DNA of 56,254 bases, from positions 1-56,254 of the forward strand of contig NZ_RCVQ01000015.1 of the NCBI RefSeq assembly GCF_016107285.1, read 5' to 3'. Position numbers and translations under genes: made by a program. The first letter of the stretch is position 1. The number at the start of each line of letters is the position of its first letter. Positions 1 to 7,195 of the stretch are shown piece after piece. The stretch comes from Roseomonas sp. KE0001. GTDB lineage: Bacteria > Pseudomonadota > Alphaproteobacteria > Acetobacterales > Acetobacteraceae. Under the pieces are notes generated by a model. The model did no database searches. It was not told where the DNA came from and worked only from the letters and a program-made list of their open reading frames with translations.

Positions 1-1
1 C

Positions 2-322
2 GCCTTCGGCTGGACGCCCTGCATCGGGCCGGTGCTCGGCGCCATCCTGGCGCTGACCGCCACCAGCGAGATCAGCCACCTCGGCATCGTGTTGCTGGCC
101 ACCTACGCGGCCGGGCTGGGCGTGCCCTTCCTGCTGGTCGCCGCCTTCGCGGACAGCTTCCTGCGCGGCCCGTTCCGCGGGCTGCGGCGCCTTGGCCGTG
201 CTCTTCAGATCGTGGCGGGCGGCGTCATGGTGGCGATGGGGGTGGCCATGATCACGGGCCACCTGACCGACTTCGCCATCCTGATGCTCCGGCTCTTTCC
301 CTGGCTTGGGAACATTGGATGA
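2..322 (+). CDS. CcdA-like cytochrome c biogenesis/thiol-reduction membrane protein (3' part)
   Basis: Only the last 106 codons are in the window; the start lies upstream. The first residues read AFGWTPCIGPVLG, the conserved Cys-Pro-x-x-Gly-Pro segment of the CcdA/DsbD transmembrane domain, followed by three hydrophobic segments and a short tail. CcdA-type proteins pass electrons from cytosolic thioredoxin to periplasmic thiol proteins. The stop codon overlaps the next start (ATGA), so it is translationally coupled to the CDF-like gene. A role in keeping periplasmic metal-binding cysteines reduced fits the neighbourhood but is inferred. Which CcdA subfamily it belongs to cannot be told from the fragment. 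Confidence 0.8.
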   Translation, partial: AFGWTPCIGPVLGAILALTATSEISHLGIVLLATYAAGLGVPFLLVAAFADSFLRGPFRGLRRLGRALQIVAGGVMVAMGVAMITGHLTDFAILMLRLFPWLGNIG

Positions 323-936
323 GCGACGACGACGACCTTCCCGAGGACCTCGCCCACATCACGCCCGCCTACCGCCGGGCGCTCTGGATCGTGGTCGGCC
401 TCAACGTCGGCTATGGCCTCGTGGAGATGGTCGGCGGCTTCGTCTCCGGCAGCCAGGCGCTGAAGGCGGACGCTCTCGACTTCCTGGGTGACGGCCTGAT
501 CAGCTTCCTCGGCCTGCTGGCCATCGGCTGGAGCCTCGCCTGGCGCGCCCGCTCTGCCCTCATCCAGGGACTGTTCCTCGCCGTGCTCGGCCTGGGCGTG
601 CTCGCCACCACGGGCTACCGGGTGCTGGTGCTGAACCAGCCCGAGGCCGAGCTGATGGGCCTGTTCGGCGCCGTCGCGCTGGTGGTCAACGTCGCCTCCG
701 CGGCGGTGCTCATCCCGCATCGGGAGGGCGACGCCAATGTCCGGGCCGTCTGGCTGTTCAGCCGCAACGACGCCATCGGCAATGCTGCCGTGCTGGTCGC
801 GGCGGGCCTCGTCTGGTGGACCGAAACAGCATGGCCCGATCTCGCCGTGGCATTCGTCATCGCCGGGCTGTTCCTCCAGTCGGCTTGGTCGATCATTCGC
901 GACGCGCGGGCGGACCTGAGGGTGGCGCGTGATTGA
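319..936 (+). CDS. Short cation diffusion facilitator-like transporter
   Basis: A 205-residue integral membrane protein with about six hydrophobic segments and no C-terminal cytosolic domain. The CDF metal-site helix is visible as DALDFLGD near residue 52 (the usual HxxxD has Asp in place of His). The matching second-site helix reads SRNDAIGN, again lacking His. CDF proteins export divalent cations in exchange for protons. It starts at ATG 319, overlapping the previous stop by four bases, so it is part of the same transcript. The unusual site residues suggest a divergent metal preference or a non-classical member. Family placement is fairly secure; substrate is unknown. Confidence 0.75.
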   Translation: MSDDDDLPEDLAHITPAYRRALWIVVGLNVGYGLVEMVGGFVSGSQALKADALDFLGDGLISFLGLLAIGWSLAWRARSALIQGLFLAVLGLGVLATTGYRVLVLNQPEAELMGLFGAVALVVNVASAAVLIPHREGDANVRAVWLFSRNDAIGNAAVLVAAGLVWWTETAWPDLAVAFVIAGLFLQSAWSIIRDARADLRVARD

Positions 937-1011
937 CGACGTTCTCCCGCAGCGAAACCCTCCCATGTGGGAAGTGCGTCTTCGTTGCGGGCAACCATGA
1001 GGAGGTCAACG

Positions 1012-1260
1012 ATGCGGAAGTTCGTCGTATCCATTGCCGCCCTGGCTGGAATTCTGGCCGTGGCAGACGCCTCTGCCCAGGGCAGCCAGACCCAGGGCGG
1101 AATGATGCCGATGCAGCAGGGGCAGCAGGGCGGCATGATGATGGGCTGCCCGATGATGCAGCGGATGGCCTCTTTGGAGACTCACCTGCGCCAGCTTGAG
1201 GAGCGGGCAGGAATGCCGACTCCGCCAGCCCAGCCAGGCGCCCCAGAGGGTAGCCACTAG
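1012..1260 (+). CDS. Small secreted Met/Gln-rich protein
   Basis: An 82-residue protein. I chose ATG 1012 because it has an AGGAGG ribosome site at 999-1006 and gives a clean signal peptide (MRKFVVSIAALAG... ending ASAQ); an upstream in-frame ATG at 967 would spoil it. The mature part is rich in Met, Gln and Gly (GGMMPMQQGQQGGMMMGCPMM), then a short helix (LETHLRQLEERAG) and a Pro-rich tail. Met clusters plus a Cys suggest weak Cu(I)/Ag(I) binding in the periplasm. No named family is recognised, so the function is inferred from composition and neighbours. Confidence 0.6.
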   Translation: MRKFVVSIAALAGILAVADASAQGSQTQGGMMPMQQGQQGGMMMGCPMMQRMASLETHLRQLEERAGMPTPPAQPGAPEGSH

Positions 1261-1714
1261 CATCAACGGAAGACCCTTGTCGGCGGCCGACCTGTACCGG
1301 ATTTGGGAAGTCGGCCCTGGCCAAGTCGACCGGCGGCCCAGACCGCCGGTCGGCCTGCCTCGGCCGCCGCGTTGAAGGGCGCCGCTCCCACGTTGAGGCC
1401 CGCCCGGAGCCTTCGCGAGGATGTCGAGGCGCCCAGGGGGAGCCACTGACACCGGGTGGTGGGCCAGTGGAACGGTTGCAGTTGCTTAATCTTAGTGCGA
1501 TATGCGAATGATTATCATGTGCTGCCGTGAACCAACGCCTCACTGTGCCCGACGCCGTACTCCATCCCGCCAGGATTGTCGGGTCGACCGCGGCCGAAGT
1601 CCCTCCAAGGGAGGCAAGCCGTAGCTTAGGCCCCTGGCACGCGGCGGTCCCACGCGCTCTCACGTCAGCCTGACCAACCTCCTCGCCCACCCCGACCAGC
1701 AGGACACCGCACCA
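1261..1714. other. Intergenic region before the YncE-like gene
   Basis: About 450 bases without a supported gene. The left two thirds are GC-rich and featureless to my reading. The right third becomes AT-richer around 1480-1520 and holds a Fur-box-like palindrome (listed separately), which is the likely promoter region of the downstream beta-propeller gene. Confidence 0.5.
1508..1518. promoter_or_regulatory. Fur/Irr-box-like palindrome
   Basis: ATGATTATCAT is an 11-base near-perfect palindrome in an AT-rich island (GCGAATGATTATCATGTG) of otherwise GC-rich DNA, about 200 bases before the YncE-like gene. It resembles the core of Fur boxes (GATAATGATTATC). E. coli yncE is known to be derepressed without Fur, so iron control here is a plausible inference, not a demonstrated site. 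Confidence 0.35.
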
Positions 1715-3127
1715 TTGCGACGCCTCCGCACGCACTCTCGCCTCGCCACCATCGGCATGTTGGCCGCCGGTTCGCTGCTTCTGGCCACGGGTGACGCGCT
1801 GGCGCAGTCCTCCTTCGGCGCAGTGGACGCTGCGGCCAACGCGCAGGTACGCTTCGCCGCCACCGAGCGCGGCAAGCCCATCCTTCCCGGGAGCGAGGTT
1901 GCCGTGTCCGGCCAGGGCTTCCGCCCAGGCCAGAAGGTGGCGCTGCTCTATGGCACGGCGGCACTGCCCAACGGCACGCTGGAAGCGGACAAGGACGGCA
2001 AGATCGCGGGCCGGATCATGGTCCCAGCCGACGCCGCCGTGGGCAGCCACCCGATCGTGGTGGTGGCGCAGGGCCCCTACAGCGCGGCGCTGGCGCCCTT
2101 GAAGGTGTCGCCCAGCATCCCGCTGTCTGGCCAGAACGGCTACGTGACGCGGGAAGCCAAGGTGGCGCGCGGCCTCTACCAGTCCGCCTACAGCGCCAAG
2201 AACAATGCGCTGTTCGTCACCTCCGCCATCGGTCGCCCGCCGGTGAAGCAGTCGGAACTGCTGAAGCTGAACCCTGAGACGTTGGAGGTGCTGGCGCGCA
2301 TCACGCCGCAGGCTGCCCCGGCGCGGCCTGGCGGCCCGGCGGATGCGGGCGTCTACGCCGTCTACGGCATAGGCGTGGATGACGGCAACGACACGGTCTG
2401 GGTCACCAACACGCGGCAGGACACCGTGGCGGTGTACCGCCAGTCCGACCTGTCGCTGGTGAAGCAGTTCCCGCCCGGCACGGTGAGCCACGCGCGCGAC
2501 GTGCTGGTCGATCCGCGGCTCAACAAGGCCTTCGCCAGCGCCATGCTCGCGCCGGAAGTGGTGGTGTTCGACACCCGCAGCAACGAGGTCGCCGCGCGCA
2601 TCGAGATCGTGTCCCGGGTCCGCGGCGGCACTTTCTCCGCCGCCAGCCTGTCGCTGGATGCCGCCGCGAACCGGCTCTACGTCGTCAGCCAAGTCACCAA
2701 CGAGGTGGCGGTGATCAACACCCGCACCAACGCGGTGGAGAAGGTGCTGCCGGTGCCCGGCGCGCGTGGCGCCATCGGTGTTTCCCACGACCCGCAAACC
2801 GGGCGCATCTACGTCGCGTCGCAGGACAGCGACAACCTGGTGGTGTTGGACGGCGAGAGCGGCAGGGTGGTGGCTGACACCCCTGTGGGCGCCGGGGCGC
2901 TGAACGTCGTATTCGACCCGGCGCGACGCCACGGCTACGTGGCCAGCCGCGGGGCGGGCACCGTTACCGTGGTGGACGCGGACGGCAAGATCCTGGCCAA
3001 CCTCGGTCCGGCGCCGCTGGCCAACCACGTCCTGCTGGGGCCGCGCGGCACTTTGTACTCCGTGGACAAGTCGGCCGGGGTGCTAGAAGCCGACAGCGAC
3101 ACCATCCTGCGCCTCCAGCCGCGCTGA
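1715..3127 (+). CDS. Secreted YncE-like beta-propeller protein
   Basis: A 470-residue exported protein. From TTG 1715 the N-terminus is a signal peptide (cleavage near ALAQ, residue 31); an internal ATG at residue 15 is an alternative start. Residues 35-130 resemble an Ig-like domain (VSGQGFRPGQKV, ...GSHPIVVVAQG). Residues about 140-465 carry repeated blades with the YncE/PQQ-type pattern, for example NTVWVTNTRQDTVAVY, NRLYVVSQVTNEVAVINTRT, GRIYVASQDSDNLVVLDGES and GYVASRGAGTVTVVDADG. Such propellers sit in the periplasm and their ligand is generally unknown; E. coli YncE binds DNA in vitro and is iron-regulated. A Fur-like palindrome lies upstream. Function unresolved. Confidence 0.8.
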   Translation: MRRLRTHSRLATIGMLAAGSLLLATGDALAQSSFGAVDAAANAQVRFAATERGKPILPGSEVAVSGQGFRPGQKVALLYGTAALPNGTLEADKDGKIAGRIMVPADAAVGSHPIVVVAQGPYSAALAPLKVSPSIPLSGQNGYVTREAKVARGLYQSAYSAKNNALFVTSAIGRPPVKQSELLKLNPETLEVLARITPQAAPARPGGPADAGVYAVYGIGVDDGNDTVWVTNTRQDTVAVYRQSDLSLVKQFPPGTVSHARDVLVDPRLNKAFASAMLAPEVVVFDTRSNEVAARIEIVSRVRGGTFSAASLSLDAAANRLYVVSQVTNEVAVINTRTNAVEKVLPVPGARGAIGVSHDPQTGRIYVASQDSDNLVVLDGESGRVVADTPVGAGALNVVFDPARRHGYVASRGAGTVTVVDADGKILANLGPAPLANHVLLGPRGTLYSVDKSAGVLEADSDTILRLQPR

Positions 3128-3181
3128 CAGGAGATCTCCTCCCCGAGCGGTGCGGATTGGTCCTGCCCAAGCCGCAGGTGA

Positions 3182-4207
3182 ATGGCATTGGGTCAGGGGT
3201 TGCCCACTCATCACGAAGGAGCCGACAGCTTGGCCGTCACCCGCACCGGATTGGAGGAGAACCAGGTCGCCATCTACTTCGCCGCGGTCGTCGCGGGCGC
3301 GCTCATGGCCGTTGCCGCCCCTGGGGAAGCCTGGGGCGCGGTCATCAACCCGGCCCTCGCGGCCTTGCTCTACGTAACCTTCCTCCAGGTGCCCCTGGCG
3401 GACCTCCGGAAGAGCCTGGCCAACGGGCGGTTCTTGCTAACGCTGCTGGCCGTGAACTTCGTCGCCGCGCCCCTGGTGGCATTCGTCCTGGCCTCCTTCC
3501 TACCCAGCGAGGAATGGGTGCTTCGCCTGGGCGTCCTGATGGTGCTGCTGGCGCCCTGCATCGACTACGTGGTCGTGTTCACCCACCTCGGCCGCGGCGA
3601 TCCCCGGCTGATCGTGGCGGCGACCCCCGTGCTGCTGGTGGCGCAGATGCTGCTGCTGCCCGTCTATCTCGGCCTGTTCGTCGGCGAGCGCGCCATGGCG
3701 ATGATGCAGCCCGGCCCGTTCATCGAGGCATTCGTCTGGCTCATCGCCGTCCCGCTGGCCCTGTCGGCGGCGACTCAGGCCTGGGCGGCACGGTCCGGTG
3801 CCGGGAAGACGGTCGTCGACGCCATGGGATGGCTGCCAGTGCCTCTGATGGCCATGGTGCTGCTGGTGGTCATCGCGGCGGTCGCGCCGGACGTGGCGGC
3901 GCAGGCAAGGTCCGTCGCGATGCTGGTGCCGGTCTACGCCGCGTTCGCCGTGGCCATGCCGGTCGTGGGCAGCCTGGTGGCCAGGTTCGTGGGCCTTGAG
4001 GCGGGCGCGGGGCGGGCCGTCACCTTCAGCGGTGGCACCCGCAACTCCCTGGTTGTGCTGCCGCTGGCCTTCGCCGTTCCGGAGGCTGGCGCCCTGCTGC
4101 CTGCCGCGGTGGTGACGCAGACGCTCGTAGAGCTCGTCGCCATGCTGGTCTACATCCGCTGGGTGCCGACGCTGGTGTCTGCCAAGCCTGCCGCCGCCGC
4201 CGAATAG
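3182..4207 (+). CDS. ACR3/bile-acid-sodium-symporter family carrier, possible arsenite exporter
   Basis: A 341-residue membrane protein with about ten transmembrane helices. The segment LAPCIDYVVVFTHLGRGD matches the region with the essential Cys of ACR3 arsenite exporters (LAPC-x-D/x-V-L-V-F). VPEAGALLPAAVVTQTLVE near the C-terminus corresponds to the conserved helix with the Glu. ACR3 carriers extrude As(III)OH3 using the proton gradient. No arsR or arsC is nearby, and the middle segment TFSGGTRNSLVVLPL departs from classical ACR3, so another BASS substrate is possible. ATG 3182 is listed, but TTG 3230 has a better ribosome site (AAGGAG at 3216-3221) and may be the true start (325 residues). 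Convergent with merR. Confidence 0.65.
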   Translation: MALGQGLPTHHEGADSLAVTRTGLEENQVAIYFAAVVAGALMAVAAPGEAWGAVINPALAALLYVTFLQVPLADLRKSLANGRFLLTLLAVNFVAAPLVAFVLASFLPSEEWVLRLGVLMVLLAPCIDYVVVFTHLGRGDPRLIVAATPVLLVAQMLLLPVYLGLFVGERAMAMMQPGPFIEAFVWLIAVPLALSAATQAWAARSGAGKTVVDAMGWLPVPLMAMVLLVVIAAVAPDVAAQARSVAMLVPVYAAFAVAMPVVGSLVARFVGLEAGAGRAVTFSGGTRNSLVVLPLAFAVPEAGALLPAAVVTQTLVELVAMLVYIRWVPTLVSAKPAAAAE

Positions 4208-4265
4208 CTGGGGGTGTGGTCACCGATCCGGGCCGGTGGCGCCTGGATGCGGCGCGCATGCATGG

Positions 4266-4703
4266 CTAGAGCCCGGCTGCCGCGCCGAGTGCCTCAGGGG
4301 TGGGCGCCAGGGCTTCGACGATCCGGCATTCCGACACGGTGCCGCAGCCGCACTGGCTGATGAGGGAGTCCAGTTCGCGGCGAAGCGCCTGAAGGTCCGC
4401 AATCTTCCGCTCGACCTCCGCCAGATGCTCCCGGGCGATCGCGTCCACGGCGCCGCATGGCAGGTCGGGCTGCCCGACGAGTCCGAGCAGGGCACGAATC
4501 TGCTCCAGCGAGAAGCCGAGTTCCCGTGCCCGCCTGATGAAGCTCAGGCGCCCGAGATGGGCTTCCCCGTAGGTCCGGTAGTTTCCGGCGCTCCGACCGG
4601 GTTTGGGCAGCAGGCCGACCTTCTCGTACCAGCGGACGGTCTCGACCTTTGTGCCGGTGGCCCGGGCAAGCGTGCCGATGTTAAATGACTGTTCGGCAAT
4701 CAT
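4266..4703 (-). CDS. MerR-family regulator, divalent-metal type
   Basis: A 145-residue MerR protein. An N-terminal winged helix (FNIGTLARATGTKVETVRWYEKVGLL), a dimerisation helix at about 85-117, and a metal loop. Cys83, Cys118 and Cys126 (plus Cys120) match the spacing of Cys79/Cys114/Cys124 in ZntR-like proteins; Cys83 occupies the place that is Ser77 in CueR, which in this family marks +2 rather than +1 metal sensors. It is divergent from the sco-pcuAC-dsbB-dsbA operon and its start abuts a perfect MerR dyad at 4712-4730, so it very probably controls that operon and itself. Zn, Cd, Pb or Hg cannot be told apart from sequence alone. Confidence 0.9.
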   Translation of the reverse strand: MIAEQSFNIGTLARATGTKVETVRWYEKVGLLPKPGRSAGNYRTYGEAHLGRLSFIRRARELGFSLEQIRALLGLVGQPDLPCGAVDAIAREHLAEVERKIADLQALRRELDSLISQCGCGTVSECRIVEALAPTPEALGAAAGL

Positions 4704-4707
4704 GGCG

Positions 4708-4738
4708 TTGACCCTGTAGTGGCTACAGGGTGCATCTA
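4708..4738 (+). promoter_or_regulatory. MerR-type promoter/operator for the sco operon
   Basis: TTGACC (4708-4713) and CATCTA (4733-4738) are 19 bases apart, the long spacer typical of MerR-activated promoters. The spacer carries a perfect dyad CCCTGTAG-N3-CTACAGGG, close to the PbrR/ZntR/CadR operator style. It fires rightward into sco; the divergent merR starts at 4703, inside its expected autoregulation zone. Confidence 0.85.
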
Positions 4739-4934
4739 GGGAGCCTTGGGCCGTAGCCGCAAGCGGCTATGCCCCTGCGTAAAGAATGGCGGAGCCATGG
4801 CTGACAGCGGACACTGCGCATCGGGAAGGTGCCCCCGGCCTGTTCCGGGAACCGGCTTCATCGCGGGCGCCGCGGCGCCACTCCAGCCAGATGACCATTT
4901 CCAGGCCACGACTGACTTGAGAAAGGAGACAAGG

Positions 4935-5588
4935 ATGAACCGCAGGACCCTGCTGCTCGCCCTTGGCGTTGGCGTCCCGGCTGGGAGCGCGCTCGGGTGG
5001 GGCCTGTCCGAGTGGATGCTGCGCTCCAAGAGGGCTTCCGCGCCGCGATCCAGCGGCATGCAGCAGCCCATCGGGTCGCCCTTCGCGCTGGTCGACCATA
5101 CGGGCCAGCGCGTCACCGACGCGACCTACGCCGGGCGGGTGCGGTTGGTGTTCTTCGGCTTCACCCATTGCCCGGACGTCTGCCCGACCGGCCTCGGCTA
5201 CATCGCGGAGGTCTTGGATGGCTTGGCGCCGCAGGAGGCCGCGGCGGTGCGGCCCCTGTTCATCAGCGTCGACGCCGGGCGCGACTCCCCGGAGTTGCTG
5301 GCCAGCTACGTGACCAACTTCCATCCCACCCTCATCGGTCTGACCGGCACCGAGGCGGAGGTGGCGCAGGCCGCAAAGGCGTTCCGCTCATATTACAACA
5401 AGGTTCCCACGGGCGGGGATTCCTACGTCATGGAGCACACCGCCTCCATCTACTTGGTCGGTGCGGACGATACGCTGCGCGGCTTCCTGGACACCCACGA
5501 ACCCGTGCCGACGGCGGTCGCCAAAATCCGGCTGGCCCTAGGCAGCGCGGCGCTCGGCGCCGCCAAGGCGGAGGACCGCTCGTCGTGA
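4935..5588 (+). CDS. Sco1/SenC-family copper chaperone
   Basis: A 217-residue protein with an N-terminal Arg-Arg membrane anchor (MNRRTLLLALGVGVP) and a thioredoxin fold. The copper ligands Cys79 and Cys83 are present (FTHCPDVCPTG), and the distal His appears in VMEHTASIY. Sco proteins receive Cu(I) and deliver it to, or reduce the cysteines of, the CuA site of cytochrome oxidase; some act in copper or redox defence. ATG 4935 follows AAAGGAG with good spacing. The stop overlaps the PCuAC start (GTGA). It is the first gene of a MerR-driven operon with pcuAC, dsbB and dsbA. Confidence 0.92.
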   Translation: MNRRTLLLALGVGVPAGSALGWGLSEWMLRSKRASAPRSSGMQQPIGSPFALVDHTGQRVTDATYAGRVRLVFFGFTHCPDVCPTGLGYIAEVLDGLAPQEAAAVRPLFISVDAGRDSPELLASYVTNFHPTLIGLTGTEAEVAQAAKAFRSYYNKVPTGGDSYVMEHTASIYLVGADDTLRGFLDTHEPVPTAVAKIRLALGSAALGAAKAEDRSS

Positions 5589-6049
5589 AGCGCCGTACTT
5601 TCGTGGCCGCCTTGCCTTGCATGGTGGCGAGCGGGGCGTCCGCGCAGGCGCAGCCCGGGTTGTTCGCCGAGAACGCGTGGTCCCGACCGGCGCTGGCGCG
5701 CATCGGCACCGCGGTCGTCTACCTCAGCCTCCGCAACGGAGGCAGCCAACCCGTCCGCCTCCTCGGCGGCAGCACGCCCGTCGCCGAGAGGGTCGAGATC
5801 CACGAGAGTGTCGTGGAAGGCAGGGTGGCCAGGATGCGCGCACGGCCGGGCGGCGTGGTCGTGCCCCCGGGTGGCGTGATCCGCTTCGAGCCGAGCGGCC
5901 TGCACCTGATGCTGATCAAGCCAGCCGCCGACCTCAAAGCTGGGCAGGGCTTCACCCTGACCTTGAACTTTGAGAACGGTGCGACCTTTGCCGTCCCGGT
6001 GCAGGTGGCGATGCGGGAACCGGCGGCCGGTCATGGAGCCGCACACTGA
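5585..6049 (+). CDS. PCuAC-family periplasmic copper chaperone
   Basis: A 154-residue secreted protein starting at GTG 5585, coupled to sco by a GTGA overlap. The signal peptide ends near SAQA (residues 20-23). The copper motif is complete: His73, Met84, His107 and Met109, that is H-x10-M-x22-H-x-M, as in PCuAC (DUF461). These proteins bind Cu(I) and/or Cu(II) in the periplasm and pass Cu to Sco and the oxidase CuA centre. Pairing with Sco is the usual genomic arrangement; being controlled by a metal-sensing MerR is less usual. The tail GHGAAH may be an extra metal site. Confidence 0.92.
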   Translation: MKRRTFVAALPCMVASGASAQAQPGLFAENAWSRPALARIGTAVVYLSLRNGGSQPVRLLGGSTPVAERVEIHESVVEGRVARMRARPGGVVVPPGGVIRFEPSGLHLMLIKPAADLKAGQGFTLTLNFENGATFAVPVQVAMREPAAGHGAAH

Positions 6050-6071
6050 TGACGGAGAAGGGGACGCGCCC

Positions 6072-6530
6072 ATGAGCGCCGTGACGTCGACCACACAGGG
6101 CCGCGCCGACGCCAAGGCTTGGTCCATCCTCTTCGCGGCCTGGGCCGTGGCGCTCGCCGCCAGCCTAGGCGCCCTGTTCATCGGCGAGGTCATGGGCCAG
6201 GCGCCGTGCTCCCTCTGCTGGCATCAGCGCGCCTTCATGTTCCCGCTCGCCGTGCTGCTGGCCGTGGCCTGCTACCGCTCCGACACGGGCGCCTGGCGCT
6301 ACGCCCTGCCGTTGGCGCTGGTCGGCTGGCTGATCGCAGGGTGGCACACGCTGATGTTCTACGGCGTGGTGCCGGAAGCCATACAGCCCTGCGCCGCGTC
6401 GGGTCCGTCCTGCTCCGGCGAAGGCATGCTGCTGCTGGGCTGGGCGCCGCTGCCCATGCTCTCGTTCCTCGCCTTCACCACCCTGCTGATCCTGCTGACA
6501 CTGCTCGCCCGGGGAGGGCGCAAGGCATGA
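6072..6530 (+). CDS. DsbB-family disulfide oxidoreductase
   Basis: A 152-residue protein with four transmembrane helices. Both Cys pairs of DsbB are visible: CSLC at 46-49 after the first helix (GQAPCSLCWHQR, the classical motif), and Cys107/Cys114 in the second periplasmic loop (IQPCAASGPSCSG). DsbB reoxidises DsbA and passes electrons to quinone. ATG 6072 has a weak purine-rich site (GGAGAAGGGG) upstream. Its stop overlaps the dsbA-like start (ATGA). With the neighbour it forms a dedicated thiol-oxidation pair, distinct from a housekeeping copy that would be elsewhere. Confidence 0.92.
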   Translation: MSAVTSTTQGRADAKAWSILFAAWAVALAASLGALFIGEVMGQAPCSLCWHQRAFMFPLAVLLAVACYRSDTGAWRYALPLALVGWLIAGWHTLMFYGVVPEAIQPCAASGPSCSGEGMLLLGWAPLPMLSFLAFTTLLILLTLLARGGRKA

Positions 6531-7171
6531 ACCGGCGCGTCCTCACCCTTGGCACCGGCGCCGTGGCCCTCGCGGCCTTCGGCTTCGGATACTGGCTGTA
6601 CCCGCACGGCGAACTCGCTGGCCCGGCGGTAACCGGCCAGGACGACACCTACGTGCGGCCGCACTCGCCCGTCATCGGCAAGTCCGACGCGCGAGTGACC
6701 CTCGTCGAGTTCTTCGATCCGTCCTGCGAGGCCTGCCGCGCGTTCCACCCGATCCTCGGGCAGATCCTGGCCCGCCACCCGGAGGACGTCCGGCTGGTGC
6801 TGCGCTACGCGCCGTTCCACCAGGGGTCGGACGAGGCCGTCCGCATCCTCGAGGCGGCCCGGCTGCAGGGTCGCTTCGAGCAGGTGCTGGACGCCCTCTT
6901 CGCCCGGCAGCCGGAGTGGGCGGCCCACGGCGCGCCGAACCTCGCGGCCGCCTGGCGGATCGCGGGGGTTGCCGGGCTGGACATCGAGCGGGCCAGGAAG
7001 GACGGACGGCAGCCGCAGGTCGACCGCGTGCTGCAGGCCGACACGGCGGACCTGCAGTCCCTGCAGGTGCGGCAGACGCCGACCTTCTTCGTGAACACGC
7101 GGCCGCTGCTCTCCTTCGGTCCGCGCCAGCTCTACGAACTCATCCTGAGCGAGCTGGACGCCCCGCGCTGA
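6527..7171 (+). CDS. DsbA-like thiol-disulfide oxidoreductase
   Basis: A 214-residue protein with an uncleaved or Tat-like N-terminal anchor (MNRRVLTLGTG). The thioredoxin-fold active site is C67-E-A-C70 (FFDPSCEACRAFHP), and a cis-Pro loop reads RQTPTFFV. It belongs to the DsbA/ScsC-like thiol oxidoreductases (thioredoxin_4 type). Coupled by ATGA to dsbB, it is the last gene of the MerR-driven operon. It could oxidise envelope proteins during metal stress or service Sco. It ends 24 bases from the convergent mntH. Confidence 0.88.
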   Translation: MNRRVLTLGTGAVALAAFGFGYWLYPHGELAGPAVTGQDDTYVRPHSPVIGKSDARVTLVEFFDPSCEACRAFHPILGQILARHPEDVRLVLRYAPFHQGSDEAVRILEAARLQGRFEQVLDALFARQPEWAAHGAPNLAAAWRIAGVAGLDIERARKDGRQPQVDRVLQADTADLQSLQVRQTPTFFVNTRPLLSFGPRQLYELILSELDAPR

Positions 7172-7195
7172 AGGCCGCGCCCGGACGGCGCGACC

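Noticed and set aside
957-974. A possible sixth CueR site (ACCCTCCCATGTGGGAAG) before the Met-rich peptide
   Set aside because: The centre is one base shorter than in the five clear sites and there is no TTGACC at the proper place; the nearest TTGACG is over 20 bases off.
1234-1449. Similarity between the end of the Met-rich gene and DNA about 190 bases downstream (both ending like GGCGCCC...AGCCACT)
   Set aside because: The match is short and imperfect, and the flanks do not align; probably chance in GC-rich DNA.
893-3028. A 711-codon minus-strand open frame
   Set aside because: It lies opposite the YncE-like gene, has shadow composition (Arg/His/Gly/Val-rich, no domain), and no start context.
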